DNA of 64,000 nucleotides. It comes from [Flexibacter] sp. ATCC 35208 (GTDB taxonomy: Bacteria; Bacteroidota; Bacteroidia; Chitinophagales; Chitinophagaceae). Positions 9,101-17,689 of this stretch are shown here, piece after piece. The notes under the pieces are model-generated. The model saw only the letters and a list, made by a program, of their open reading frames with translations. It was not told where the DNA came from and searched no databases. The stretch's first letter is position 1; every line of letters begins with the position of its first letter. Both the position numbers and the translations under genes were made by a program. The stretch is taken from positions 186,001 to 250,000 of the forward strand of contig NZ_MTKN01000002.1 in NCBI RefSeq assembly GCF_001975825.1. The letters are read 5' to 3'.

Positions 9101-9478
9101 CGAGTTGTCCGACGCGATACCGGACGTTCCAATATCCCCACTTAGAATGGTGACATTCGTCTTCCAGTTTCGCTGCGAGAGCAACACCTCGGTGCCGATA
9201 AACCCTCCATAGATCACCTGAGAAGGTTTCGGAGAAAAAGCAATCGTTCTATCCGTAGTAGCCGTAGGCAGGTAAGTACCCTGCGCCACCCAGAATGTAT
9301 CTGCCTGATTTCCTGCGGCTATTGCTGCCGACAGGTCATTGTAGGCGGTCGCCCAACTTGTACCGGTACCGGGTGTAGGATTGTTTACGTTGACGTAAAT
9401 GCGATTGAAAGAAAATGCCGATTGCACAGGAAACAATGCAATTATCACCCACGGGCACAGGCTTAGTAGTTTAGACAT
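6110..9478 (-). CDS. Large secreted Ig-repeat protein with type IX secretion (type B) C-terminal domain
   Basis: This 1122-residue cell-surface protein starts with a signal peptide (about 1-23). Residues 24-400 look like a parallel beta-helix: a tandem-Gly, Asn-rich region with the opening IYVNVNNPTPGTGTSWATAY typical of choice-of-anchor-Q type proteins. Six Ig-like repeats of about 76-80 residues follow (about 403-868), each with a YC..LTATG.NL.WY..ATGGTG core and a CES.R end. A PKD-like region then leads to the C-terminal sorting domain (about 1035-1122, opening LPTAFSPNGDGKNDVF), which directs export through the type IX system and attachment to the surface. The ligand is unknown; an adhesin or a carbohydrate-binding surface protein is likely. 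Confidence 0.85.
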   Translation of the reverse strand: MSKLLSLCPWVIIALFPVQSAFSFNRIYVNVNNPTPGTGTSWATAYNDLSAAIAAGNQADTFWVAQGTYLPTATTDRTIAFSPKPSQVIYGGFIGTEVLLSQRNWKTNVTILSGDIGTSGIASDNSYNVVRIINATVDGVTIRDGQGDYGFPALTANQYNTGAGVSLYADASASAVAAIVANCTFTNNYAIYGAGLGVLGITSGSAQPYLATKVSKCIFIGNTANTAGGAISVTYEGACWGNDYTDNSIFIGNTVTSGQGSVIANILDGTTTAHRPWMDNVVFWANGENLAYNSLANGATGGPYIEFAIVWRNGAKYGASNFSDANITWHDSDIYVDDAGLPANNINSDPQFVDASNYDFHVAPCSPVIDATILTAVGSSTTDYGGNPRVVNTVDMGIYESTKTISTAPTASLQYFCQNMDATPLVATGDNLLWYTAATGGTGSSTAPTPVTTASGYLYYYVTQTTAGACESDRTMVTAYVRAQPAAPVVTDVAYCRYATASALTATGTDLKWYTAETGGTALSTAPVPATTVIGVSYYYVSQTVGCESDRAPLQVLVNGIPAGPAVSDVTYCIGSTAAPLTATGSNLLWYTTSTGGTGSATAPTPSTAVNGTTTYYVTQNPGCESSRSALTVTIGSQATPPIVNDFTYCQNVAAPALTASGTNLLWYTSATGGTGTSVAPAVNTGTLGTTYYWVTQQDAGGCESERSELSVTILAQAQPPVVSNLDYCLNQSVPQLTATGTNLKWYTVATGGTGSSTAPIPVTLSVGSTTYYVSQTTGCESDRAALTVTVTTSTSPVVTPLTLCQYSSATSLTAEGTNLLWYTAATGGTGSSTAPIPSTLVTGSTTYYVSQTDGCESARAPMTVTVKQSPIADFTTSGGCAGTPMTVTLVPAESKTAFYTWNFYNAVSVSGDDPGPYQVLWHDPGAYTVLLMAYDGQCETKVEKVVSVGVAPEIQVTPSAGMYCINDTVTLRASGASTYEWSPATNLSAVTGAGILATFRGDATYTVTGTDAGGCVGTAEVHLNLSPDCKIYYMLPTAFSPNGDGKNDVFRAKTSDLPVVFVMRVYNRVGQLVFESHDVNTGWAGMQKGQQAALGAYVYMISAVTSEGKHIEQSGSVVLTR
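6865..8280 (-). repeat. Six tandem Ig-like coding repeats
   Basis: About six units of 228-240 bp lie in tandem within the surface protein gene. They share phrases such as TGGTGSSTAP and TYYVSQT at the protein level, and long near-identical DNA stretches. Such repeats can change number by recombination. Confidence 0.75.
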
Positions 9479-9833
9479 TTGTTATCTGATTAAGATTCAG
9501 GGTTGTGGTAATGCTTCTAAAAAGCTGGCGTTCCCCTCCAGACAAAAGTATAATAATATTTAGATTAATTCATATTTAATATACCCCCTTTTGCCTGATC
9601 AAACCGAGAATATTTGCTCCTCCAAAAGGTCAATTTCCCTCATTGATATTGGTAAGTTTTGTACAATTTTCTCCGCCTTACTGCCGGATAAATGGCGATG
9701 GGTCGGGCAATGTGGTGAGTACAGTAATTGGATTGGAAGCAGCGGATAATATTACTTAATTGAAGTAAGGATGGATTTGAGATAGGTTGAGGTAGGGATG
9801 GATTTGAGATAGGTTGAAGTTGCGCTTTGATGA
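9479..9833. other. Non-coding gap with a 22-bp direct repeat
   Basis: No convincing gene lies here. An exact 22-bp direct repeat occurs at 9769-9790 and 9796-9817 (period 27 bp). Similar GATTTGAG-containing repeats lie behind the TonB receptor gene near 22.1 kb. Confidence 0.5.
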
Positions 9834-9867
9834 ATGAACGCTTCTGCAAAACTGCAGAAGCGTTCAT
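9834..9867 (-). terminator. Perfect 15-bp hairpin behind the serine hydrolase gene
   Basis: ATGAACGCTTCTGCA and its exact complement flank a 4-nt loop, five bases after the hydrolase stop codon. There is no long T-tract on the hydrolase strand, but position and stem strength suggest transcript-end protection or termination. Confidence 0.6.
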
Positions 9868-9871
9868 GTCT

Positions 9872-11329
9872 TTAATAGATTGCCGGAAGGATAAATTCTT
9901 CCATCATTTTATCCACCTGTCCATGTGCATAAGGCATATTATAAGCGGTAGCTGTGATCACAATCACCATATCGTTGAAGATATAAATCTTATTTCCTCC
10001 ATTGCCGGAACAATAGTAAGTCTCATATTTACCATATTTCTTATTCCAGAACAGGTACCCATAAAATTCATTCTCTCTGCCAGTGATGGGCAATTGATGA
10101 GAAAGGCTTTTCTCCACCCAACTGGCAGGGATGATTTTTTTATTCGCATATACTAATCCAAACTTCGCAAAGTCAAGACTGTTCATACGAATACCACCGG
10201 CAGTGCTGGGAGCATGTTGCGGGGTGTATTGCCATTTGTAATTGGTGATATGTAATGGCGCGAAGAGTACTTTATCCGCATATTTTTCTAATCCTCCCGG
10301 AATGATTTTATCAAGCGTACTTCCTAATAGCATCACACCGGCGGTGAAGTAATGCCATTGGCCATGGTATTTAATAGTATCTACCGGAAGGTTCAACGTA
10401 AATTGTAACCAGTTCTCCGTAGGGTACATATTTTCTTCATTACCGGGTGAGTTATCATCACTGTCATCACCATCAAAAGGGGAGCTCATGGTGAGGAGTT
10501 CCTTTAAAGTGATTTTTGCTTTTTCATTTGGAAGGGAATAGAACTCTCCCAGGGTCTGATTTTCTGATTTTAAATATCCATCACGGATAGCTAAACCTGT
10601 TAATGCTGCTGCAAAGGTCTTGCCTACAGAACGTACATCATGCAGGCTATCCCGGGTATTGCCATCGAAATATTCTTCGAATAAGATCTTGTTATTTTTG
10701 ATAGCGACTACGCTGGTGATGTGGCGGAATACACCCGCTTCTATAGCACCTTTTAACAACTTAATCTTGTTAGTATCAAATTTTTCTTTTGACACAGGAA
10801 GGTCTTTATAAGGGTGCACTTTGGCAAGTGGTAATGGTTTTACAGCAATGCGTTTCACATTCAGCGCGAACTTTCCTTCGGCAATGATCTCTCCTATTTT
10901 CAGATCAGGTGCCTTTACATAGGGGCGTAATTCAATTTTTAAGGTATGTGGTCCTTCTGACAATGCTTTTTCACCTCCATTATTCATGAAACGATACCAG
11001 GCAAACTGGCTCCAGTAAGCCCCTTCATGTTGGTAATCGATGAGTGGCTTTGTCCATTTCTGATCGTTGGGATCAGGGAATCCCGGCCATAATTCAGTAT
11101 GATAAATGAGATGATTATCCACATAAAATGAAAACTGGTAGTTGCCTGTTTTCCATAAAGAATCTGTGGGGGCTAATTCTTTCAAATAATCAATCAGGGG
11201 TTGCTTAAGCGCCACTGAAATCGACAGATTAGATTTATTCGAAAATATCGAATCGCCTGAAAATATAATAGTCTGGGCATGGATTGCGCCCGTCAGGAAT
11301 AAACAAATAATGAGTAGGTGTCTTTTCAT
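9872..11329 (-). CDS. Secreted serine hydrolase, class C beta-lactamase fold
   Basis: This 485-residue exported protein has a signal peptide ending near AIHAQ and a beta-sandwich-like N-terminal region (to about 180), then a penicillin-binding/beta-lactamase fold. The SxxK motif appears as SVGK in DVRSVGKTF. The YxN position reads YFT and the third motif is degenerate (GNGG), so peptidase or esterase activity is more likely than beta-lactam breakdown. The start is the ATG at 11329; the TTG at 11335 belongs to the TAAATTTG promoter element. The AraC regulator gene lies just upstream on the same strand. Confidence 0.8.
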   Translation of the reverse strand: MKRHLLIICLFLTGAIHAQTIIFSGDSIFSNKSNLSISVALKQPLIDYLKELAPTDSLWKTGNYQFSFYVDNHLIYHTELWPGFPDPNDQKWTKPLIDYQHEGAYWSQFAWYRFMNNGGEKALSEGPHTLKIELRPYVKAPDLKIGEIIAEGKFALNVKRIAVKPLPLAKVHPYKDLPVSKEKFDTNKIKLLKGAIEAGVFRHITSVVAIKNNKILFEEYFDGNTRDSLHDVRSVGKTFAAALTGLAIRDGYLKSENQTLGEFYSLPNEKAKITLKELLTMSSPFDGDDSDDNSPGNEENMYPTENWLQFTLNLPVDTIKYHGQWHYFTAGVMLLGSTLDKIIPGGLEKYADKVLFAPLHITNYKWQYTPQHAPSTAGGIRMNSLDFAKFGLVYANKKIIPASWVEKSLSHQLPITGRENEFYGYLFWNKKYGKYETYYCSGNGGNKIYIFNDMVIVITATAYNMPYAHGQVDKMMEEFILPAIY

Positions 11330-11332
11330 GCT

Positions 11333-11340
11333 CAAATTTA
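11333..11340 (-). promoter_or_regulatory. -7 element TAAATTTG of the serine hydrolase gene
   Basis: On the minus strand a perfect TAnnTTTG match ends three bases before the ATG. It lies in the 25-bp gap behind the AraC gene, so the hydrolase may have its own, leaderless transcript. Confidence 0.5.
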
Positions 11341-11354
11341 TAACCGGGAATTTT

Positions 11355-12158
11355 CTAAAAATAGAATCCTGTTAACATTTTGCGGTACGCCAGTGGGGTC
11401 ATTTTCTGCACCTGTTTAAACTGTCGGATAAAATGGCTTTGATCAGCAAATCCGCAGGAGGCGGCAATGGAACTCAGCGTTTGATCTCTATCTCCCAATA
11501 AATTAAGGGCTTTCGACAATTTCAGTTGCCGCTGGTAATCACTGAGCCGGGTCTTAAAATATACCGGGAATGTTCTTGATAAATGCACGGGATGCACATC
11601 TACTTTGGATGCCAATTCTTTTAAGGAATATAAATGACTTTCCCTGTCATCATGCAATAGGGCATCGAGTCTTTTTACCCATGCGGGGTAGCTTTCGGGC
11701 TTTACTATTGCATTATTAAATAACTCTATTAACAAGGCGTCAATAGCTGCTTTACAATCCAGTTCCTTACTCTCTCTGAAAATACGGTACATCTGCAATT
11801 TCAGGCGCGGGTCTTTGAGTCGCACGCTACCCTCAATGAGATTATCTGGCAGGTCATACTGTTCAAACCACCCTGGGTTAATTTCAATATGAAACCCACG
11901 GGTAAAACCTGGAGGTTTGATATTATAGTGGGCATCCTGCCAGTGATGAAAGAGCAGGTCGCCGGGTCCACAATGGTAGGTTTCTTTCTTATTTCCTTCT
12001 ATCACATGGCCTTGCAGGATAAAGGTGAAGTAGGCATTTTCATGGTAATGCCAGTCTACCTCCGGCAGGGTGTATTCTGTGTCGGTCAGGGTGAGTCCGT
12101 TTTGCTGTAAGCATTGGTTAGTCTGACCGTAAAATTGTCCTGTCTGGCGGGAGATCAT
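11355..12158 (-). CDS. AraC-family transcriptional regulator
   Basis: The 267-residue protein has an N-terminal cupin-like sensor (residues about 20-110, with the metal-type stretch WHYHENAYFTFILQG and HHWQDAHYN) and a C-terminal pair of helix-turn-helix motifs (about 165-262). The second carries the family pattern IAASCGFADQSHFIRQFKQVQKMTPLAYRK. It is encoded immediately before the serine hydrolase gene and may regulate it. The inducer is unknown. Confidence 0.9.
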   Translation of the reverse strand: MISRQTGQFYGQTNQCLQQNGLTLTDTEYTLPEVDWHYHENAYFTFILQGHVIEGNKKETYHCGPGDLLFHHWQDAHYNIKPPGFTRGFHIEINPGWFEQYDLPDNLIEGSVRLKDPRLKLQMYRIFRESKELDCKAAIDALLIELFNNAIVKPESYPAWVKRLDALLHDDRESHLYSLKELASKVDVHPVHLSRTFPVYFKTRLSDYQRQLKLSKALNLLGDRDQTLSSIAASCGFADQSHFIRQFKQVQKMTPLAYRKMLTGFYF

Positions 12159-12274
12159 GGTAGTAAGATAAGAAACTTAATTCAGGGGTTAGATCCCTTA
12201 TGTTGAAATTAACCTTTATTCAGTTACTCAAGCTTCGGTAAGATCCTATCATTCTATGGTCATTATCAGGTTAC

Positions 12275-12319
12275 CAATTAGGCATCTCATTATCCAATCG
12301 ATAATGAGGTGCCTAATTG
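12275..12319. repeat. 20-bp inverted repeat between divergent genes
   Basis: Two 20-nt arms (12275-12294 and 12300-12319) pair with one G-U wobble across a 5-nt loop. The flanking genes diverge, so it is not a normal terminator. It could be an operator, a transcript 5'-end hairpin or a small mobile-element relic. Confidence 0.55.
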
Positions 12320-12402
12320 ATGACTTTATTTTACCGAATTGGCAGTCTCTTCATATAAAAGTCGTAAATTCAGTGTATTGTTTTAACCTCAAATTTTAAC
12401 CT

Positions 12403-12948
12403 ATGGCCATTGTAAAAGACAGCAACCTGCTCCTGCAAAATGTGCAGGGCACACTGGGCAAACAGTTTACTATCTACAAGCGAAACGGCCAGATTATCAT
12501 TGCCGTAAAGCGCGGAAAATCCAAAAAGAAACCGACTCAGAAGCAACTCGATGTGAGATGGAAAATGAAGGTAGCGAGTGCGTATGCGGTAGCAATTATC
12601 AAGGATCCTGAGGTAAAGGCTTATTATCAGTCATTGGCTGGTCCGGGGCAGAATGCGTATAATATGGCGGTGAAGGATGCTTTTCATTCGCCGGTGATAC
12701 AGGATATTAAAGTGGAAGCTACAGATACAGTGGTGGTGACGGCGAAGAATGAGTTCCGGTTAGCGACAGTGAGGGTGAGGGTGCAGGATGAGAGTGGGAA
12801 GGTGATAGAAGAGGGCAAGGCAGTACCGGAAAAGAATGGGGTGGATTGGAGTTATAAGGTAGCGCAGATGCCGAAGAAAGGGAGGATAAGGGTGTTTGTG
12901 GAGGATTTGCCGGGGAATGTGAGTGAGAGGGGGTTGCTGTTGGGGTAG
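12403..12948 (+). CDS. Conserved-looking protein of unknown function
   Basis: I do not recognise this 181-residue protein with confidence. It has no signal peptide or membrane segment. The N-terminal third is strongly basic (about residues 25-60, RNGQIIIAVKRGKSKKKPTQ) and followed by an Ala-rich helix; the last 80 residues look like a small beta-sandwich (IKVEATDTVVVTAKNEF, RVRVQDESGKVIEEG). It may belong to a Bacteroidota domain-of-unknown-function family of similar length. The gene is monocistronic. Its second half has unusually G-rich codons (GGG, GTG, AGG). Confidence 0.7.
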   Translation: MAIVKDSNLLLQNVQGTLGKQFTIYKRNGQIIIAVKRGKSKKKPTQKQLDVRWKMKVASAYAVAIIKDPEVKAYYQSLAGPGQNAYNMAVKDAFHSPVIQDIKVEATDTVVVTAKNEFRLATVRVRVQDESGKVIEEGKAVPEKNGVDWSYKVAQMPKKGRIRVFVEDLPGNVSERGLLLG

Positions 12949-13017
12949 AGATTATATCTAAGTTGCTTAATGGTGAATGACAACAACTTTTGATCGTATT
13001 TTATTTACCCTACAAAA

Positions 13018-13046
13018 AAGGCCGGAGAAATACTCCCCCGGCCCTT
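13018..13046. terminator. GC-rich hairpin between convergent genes
   Basis: AAGGCCGG pairs with CCGGCC(C)TT across a 12-nt loop between the unknown gene and the convergent efflux operon, and is preceded by an A-run. It can act in either direction. Confidence 0.55.
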
Positions 13047-13071
13047 CACCTCGTAAAAATTAAAACCGCGA

Positions 13072-14505
13072 TCAATTCCAGCCGCCTCCTAATGCCTGGT
13101 AAATATTCACCACCGCATTCATCTGCTTCTTCTTAGTCTCGATCAGCTCAAACTTTGACTCCAGTGCATCACGCTGGGTCATCAAAACCTCTAAATATTC
13201 CGCTCTGGACGACTTAAACAGATCATTAGAAATCTCTATACTCTGTGTCAGCGCATCGACCTCTTTCGACTTCAAATCATAACTCTTCTCCAGATTCCCA
13301 ATCTTAGACAACTGATTCGTCACCTCCCTATAGGCATTCAACACCGTCCTCTCATAATTATACACCGCCTGTATCTGCTTGCTACTCGCCGTCATATAAG
13401 AAGCCTTTATCGCATTCTTATTTACCAACGGCGCCGCCAGATCTCCAGCCAGCGAATACATGAGCGAAGCAGGCGTAGAGAACAAATAAGACGGACTATA
13501 CGCCTCATATCCAATACCACCACTCAATCCCAATGAAGGATAGAACCTCGCCTTCGCCACTTTGATATCAAGTCTTGCAGCCGCTAATTCCAACTCCGCC
13601 TTCCGGATATCAGGACGATTAGACAACAGATCTGCCGGTATACCTGCATGTACGATCGCCGGTACCTGCACACTAAAGGCCTGTGTATTTCTGGCAATCG
13701 GCTGTGGATAACGACCTAACAGGAAGTTGATCTTATTCTCCGTCTCTGTGATCTGCTGCTTAATATCATATTGCAAACTCTGTGTATTCAACACCTCTGC
13801 CTCAAATTTACGTACTGCCAACTCTGTTGCCTTCGCCGCTTCTTTCTGCAGTTTTACGATCCCGAGTGCATTGGTTTGAATTTCGATATTCTTCTGCACA
13901 ATCTCCAATTGGTTATCCAGCGCCAGTAACTCATAATATGAATTCGCGATTTCGGCAATCAGGTTGGTCACTACAAAGTTTTTACCTTCTACACTGGCCA
14001 GATAACGCACTACCGCTGCTTTCTTCTGGTTGTGCAGCTTGTGCCAGATATCTAATTCCCAGTTAGCGTATAAACCTACCAATAAATTAGGCACCGGATC
14101 AGGCATTGAATGCCCTTCCCGGATCTCCGTATTTTCTTCCATCGCACCGATGTTGGTATAGCGCCCTACTTTATCCACATCTGCACCCACCTTCACGCCT
14201 ACTGATGGTAAGTATTCACCTTTGCTGGCCCTCACCTCATTGTTCGCGATCTGAATTTCCTGCAAGGTGATATTCAACTCCTGATTGTTCTGCAATGCAG
14301 TATCAATCAACGCCGCCAGATAAGGATCGGTGAAATACTCTTTCCACTTCACCTTGCCGGTGTTCGTAGAATCCTGCGGGTTACTGAAACTCGCAGGCAG
14401 GTTTTTGTTTTCCTGTTTATCAACAATAGCCGGGATTTTACACGCTGAATACGTCAGCGAGAGACAGGCGATCCCTAAGCAATGGTATATCTTTCTCTTA
14501 AACAT
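13072..14505 (-). CDS. Outer-membrane efflux channel, TolC/OprM (NodT) family
   Basis: This is the outer-membrane tunnel of a tripartite drug/toxin efflux pump. The 477-residue lipoprotein has a signal ending in TYSAC (Cys22) and two outer-membrane-efflux domains rich in long amphipathic helices, each with the family's LLSNRPDIRKAELELAAA-type coiled-coil entry. I chose the ATG at 14505; a TTG nine bases earlier would add three residues. The start overlaps the end of the RND gene by 8 bp, so it is translationally coupled as the last gene of the operon. Confidence 0.92.
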   Translation of the reverse strand: MFKRKIYHCLGIACLSLTYSACKIPAIVDKQENKNLPASFSNPQDSTNTGKVKWKEYFTDPYLAALIDTALQNNQELNITLQEIQIANNEVRASKGEYLPSVGVKVGADVDKVGRYTNIGAMEENTEIREGHSMPDPVPNLLVGLYANWELDIWHKLHNQKKAAVVRYLASVEGKNFVVTNLIAEIANSYYELLALDNQLEIVQKNIEIQTNALGIVKLQKEAAKATELAVRKFEAEVLNTQSLQYDIKQQITETENKINFLLGRYPQPIARNTQAFSVQVPAIVHAGIPADLLSNRPDIRKAELELAAARLDIKVAKARFYPSLGLSGGIGYEAYSPSYLFSTPASLMYSLAGDLAAPLVNKNAIKASYMTASSKQIQAVYNYERTVLNAYREVTNQLSKIGNLEKSYDLKSKEVDALTQSIEISNDLFKSSRAEYLEVLMTQRDALESKFELIETKKKQMNAVVNIYQALGGGWN

Positions 14506-17500
14506 TATGGTCAAATTCTTCAGTTAATGGATTCTCGTCTTCATTCTTCAACAGCTTCCGTTTCTCTGCAATTTTGCCGAAAATGAGGTACAGCCCTGGT
14601 ACTACTATTACACCGAATACAGTACCGAACAACATACCACCCGCAGCTGCCGTACCAATCGTACGGTTACCGATCGCACCCGGACCTGTCGCATACACCA
14701 GCGGGATCAAACCTGCGATGAAAGCGAAGGAGGTCATCAGGATCGGACGGAAACGCGTTTTCGCACCTTCGATCGCCGCATTAAATACGGTATCGCCCGC
14801 CCGATGTCGCTGCACTGCAAACTCCACAATCAACACCGCATTCTTACCTAACAGACCAATCAACATCACCAGACCTACCTGTGCATAAATGTTGTTTTCC
14901 AGCCCCATTAATTTCACCAACAAGAAGGAACCAAACACACCTGCAGGCAGTGACAGAATTACTGCAAAAGGCAACATGAAGCTTTCGTACTGCGCTGCCA
15001 GGATCATGTATACGAACACCAGGCAGATAAGGAAGATATAGATTGCTTCATTACCACGTCCTACCTCATCCTTCGTCATACCACCCCAGTCAATACCATA
15101 ACCTCTTGGCAATGTCTGCTCCGCTACTTCCTGTATCGCCTTGATCGCGTCTCCACTACTATAACCAGGTGCTGGCGCGCCCTTGATGGCAGATGATGTA
15201 AACATGTTATAGCGGGTGATCTCATTCAGGCCATAGAACTTATCCATCCTCATGAATGCAGACATCGGCACCATTTCTTCCTTGTCATTCTTCACATATA
15301 GTTTCAGGATGTCTTCAGGCAAAGCTCTGTACTGTGGCGCCGCCTGCACCATTACCTTGTACAAACGACCGTAACGGATAAAGCTGGTTTCGTAGTTACT
15401 ACCTACCAGTGTAGAAATAGTGTTCATCGCATTCTCGATGGTCACACCTTTCTGCTGTGCTACATCGTTGTCGATCTTCAGCATGTACTGAGGATAGCTT
15501 GCAGAGTAGAAAGAGAAGATAGATGTCAGTTCCTTACGTTTCATCAACGCATCTACAAAATCCCTGTTCACCTTTTCAAACTTTTTATAATCAGCAGTAC
15601 CGGTTTTATCGAGCAGACGTAAGTCCAAACCGCCCGCAGCACCATAACCAGGTACGGCTGGTGGCTGGAAGAACTCGATGGTAGCACCCGGAATGTCTTT
15701 GGATTTTTCTTCCAGTTCACGGATGATATCTTCTGCCGATTCCTTACGCTCTGTCCAGTCTTTCAGGTTGATCAGACAGGTACCTGCGTTGGAACCAGTA
15801 CCTTCCGTGAGGATCTCATAACCTGCCAGTGCTGATACGGAACTGATACCGTCGATCTTCTCGGCGATCTTCTGTAAGCGCTCTGCGATTTCATTTGTTC
15901 GTTCCAGTGATGAACCCGGAGGCGCCTGGATAATACCATATATCATACCCTGGTCTTCCGCAGGAATAAAGCCTGAAGGTAAGGTAGTACTGATACCCCA
16001 GGTGAGCAGACAGAAGCCGATCAGCATACCCCAGGTTACGGTACGTACGTTTACGATCTTCTTTAGCAAACCAGTATAGCGGCCAGTCAGTTTTTCGAAG
16101 CTTCTGTTGAAGGCATCGAGCCCTTTGGTCAACAGGTTCTTTTTCTTCGGTACACCATGGTTGTTCTTCAGGATCATCGCACACAATGCCGGTGTCAGTG
16201 TCAACGCCACCACACCAGAGAGTACGATTGATACCGCCATCGTAATTGCGAACTGTCTGTAGAACACACCCACAGGACCTGTCATGAAGGCTACCGGCAC
16301 GAACACCGCCACCATCAGGAAGGTGATCGCGATTACCGCACCCGCAATTTCATGCACCACTTTTTTCGTAGCCATATATGGTGAGAGGTGTTCTTCTTCC
16401 ATCTTTGCGTGTACGGCCTCCATTACCACAATCGCGTTATCCACCACGATACCGATAGCCAATACGAGTGCGAAGAGCGTGATCATGTTCATCGTCAGAC
16501 CAAACATGCCCATGAAGATAAAGGTACCTACCAGCGATACAGGCACCGCCAGTGTAGGGATCAATGTAGAACGCCAGTCGCCCAGGAAGATGAATACCAC
16601 AATACCTACCAGCACGAAAGCTTCTACCAGTGTGTGTATTACTTTCTCAATAGAGGCGTCGAGGAACTTAGATACGTCATAACTGATGGCGTAATCCATA
16701 CCAGCAGGGAAAGTCGTTTTCTTCAGTTCCTGCAGTTTCGCTTTCACTTCTTCGATCACCTTACTCGCATTACTACCATACAACTGTTTCACAACGATCG
16801 CAGCAGAAGGTCTGCCATTCAGGTTGGAATAGATATCGTAGAACAAGCTACCGAATTCAATGTCTGCCACATCTTTCAGACGCAGCAATTCGCCGTTTGG
16901 ATTAGCACGAAGAACGATGTTTTCATATTCTTCTTTGGTACTGAAACGACCAGAGTATTTCATTACATACTCAAATGCCTGAGATCTTTTACCAGAGCTT
17001 TCGCCGGTCTTACCAGGAGAAGCTTCGAGCGATTGGTTACCCAGTGCTTTCAATACTTCTTCGGAAGAGATCTTGTATGCCAGCATACGGTCAGGCTTCA
17101 GCCAGATACGCATGGAGTATTCGCGTGTACCGAGAATACGGGCACTACCCACACCCTGCAGACGGGTTAACTCAGGCATGATGTTGATATCGGCAAAGTT
17201 GTACAGGAACCTTTCATCAGTCTTTGGATCTTTTGAATACAGGTTCAGGTACATCAGCATCGCAGGTTGCTCGAGGGAGGTGAGCAGACCTTCACGGATC
17301 ACCAATGGTGGCAGTTTGTTCAACACCTTGGCAATACGGTTCTGTACGTTCAGGGATGCCGTGTTTGGATCGGTACCCAGGTTGAATATAATCTGGATGT
17401 TCGCTTCACCGGTGTTGGTCGCGTCAGAAGTCATGTACTTCATGCCGGGTACCCCGTTGATCGCTCTTTCCAGCGGGATGATTACAGTTTTTACCAACAG

Positions 17501-17665
17501 CTCACCGTTTGCACCCGGATACTCTGCGGAGACCTTTACGGTCACCGGCGAGATAGCGGGGAACTGCGTGATGGGGAGCTGGGTGATACCCAATATTCCT
17601 AAAAAGACGATTAGGACGGATATGATAATTGAAAGGACGGGCCTTTTAAGAATATTACTGAACAT
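14498..17665 (-). CDS. RND efflux pump permease, HAE1 (AcrB-like) family
   Basis: This inner-membrane proton/drug antiporter of 1055 residues is the size of AcrB. It starts MFSNILKRPVLSIIISVLIV and has 12 predicted helices and two large periplasmic loops. In the proton-relay helices D409 and K941 match AcrB D407 and K940, but the second Asp is N410 (VVDNAIVV), a variant I believe occurs in other Bacteroidota RND pumps. It lies between adaptor and channel genes in one operon (gap 24 bp to the adaptor). Substrates are unknown. Confidence 0.95.
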   Translation of the reverse strand: MFSNILKRPVLSIIISVLIVFLGILGITQLPITQFPAISPVTVKVSAEYPGANGELLVKTVIIPLERAINGVPGMKYMTSDATNTGEANIQIIFNLGTDPNTASLNVQNRIAKVLNKLPPLVIREGLLTSLEQPAMLMYLNLYSKDPKTDERFLYNFADINIMPELTRLQGVGSARILGTREYSMRIWLKPDRMLAYKISSEEVLKALGNQSLEASPGKTGESSGKRSQAFEYVMKYSGRFSTKEEYENIVLRANPNGELLRLKDVADIEFGSLFYDIYSNLNGRPSAAIVVKQLYGSNASKVIEEVKAKLQELKKTTFPAGMDYAISYDVSKFLDASIEKVIHTLVEAFVLVGIVVFIFLGDWRSTLIPTLAVPVSLVGTFIFMGMFGLTMNMITLFALVLAIGIVVDNAIVVMEAVHAKMEEEHLSPYMATKKVVHEIAGAVIAITFLMVAVFVPVAFMTGPVGVFYRQFAITMAVSIVLSGVVALTLTPALCAMILKNNHGVPKKKNLLTKGLDAFNRSFEKLTGRYTGLLKKIVNVRTVTWGMLIGFCLLTWGISTTLPSGFIPAEDQGMIYGIIQAPPGSSLERTNEIAERLQKIAEKIDGISSVSALAGYEILTEGTGSNAGTCLINLKDWTERKESAEDIIRELEEKSKDIPGATIEFFQPPAVPGYGAAGGLDLRLLDKTGTADYKKFEKVNRDFVDALMKRKELTSIFSFYSASYPQYMLKIDNDVAQQKGVTIENAMNTISTLVGSNYETSFIRYGRLYKVMVQAAPQYRALPEDILKLYVKNDKEEMVPMSAFMRMDKFYGLNEITRYNMFTSSAIKGAPAPGYSSGDAIKAIQEVAEQTLPRGYGIDWGGMTKDEVGRGNEAIYIFLICLVFVYMILAAQYESFMLPFAVILSLPAGVFGSFLLVKLMGLENNIYAQVGLVMLIGLLGKNAVLIVEFAVQRHRAGDTVFNAAIEGAKTRFRPILMTSFAFIAGLIPLVYATGPGAIGNRTIGTAAAGGMLFGTVFGVIVVPGLYLIFGKIAEKRKLLKNEDENPLTEEFDHNV

Positions 17666-17689
17666 TTAAATACTTTTTGGATACTTAGA

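Noticed and set aside
9872..11329. Beta-lactamase activity of the serine hydrolase
   Set aside because: SxxK is present but the second and third motifs are altered; such proteins are more often peptidases or esterases.
16284..17669. Long plus-strand frames opposite the RND pump gene
   Set aside because: Shadow frames of a clear RND gene; their composition follows its codons.
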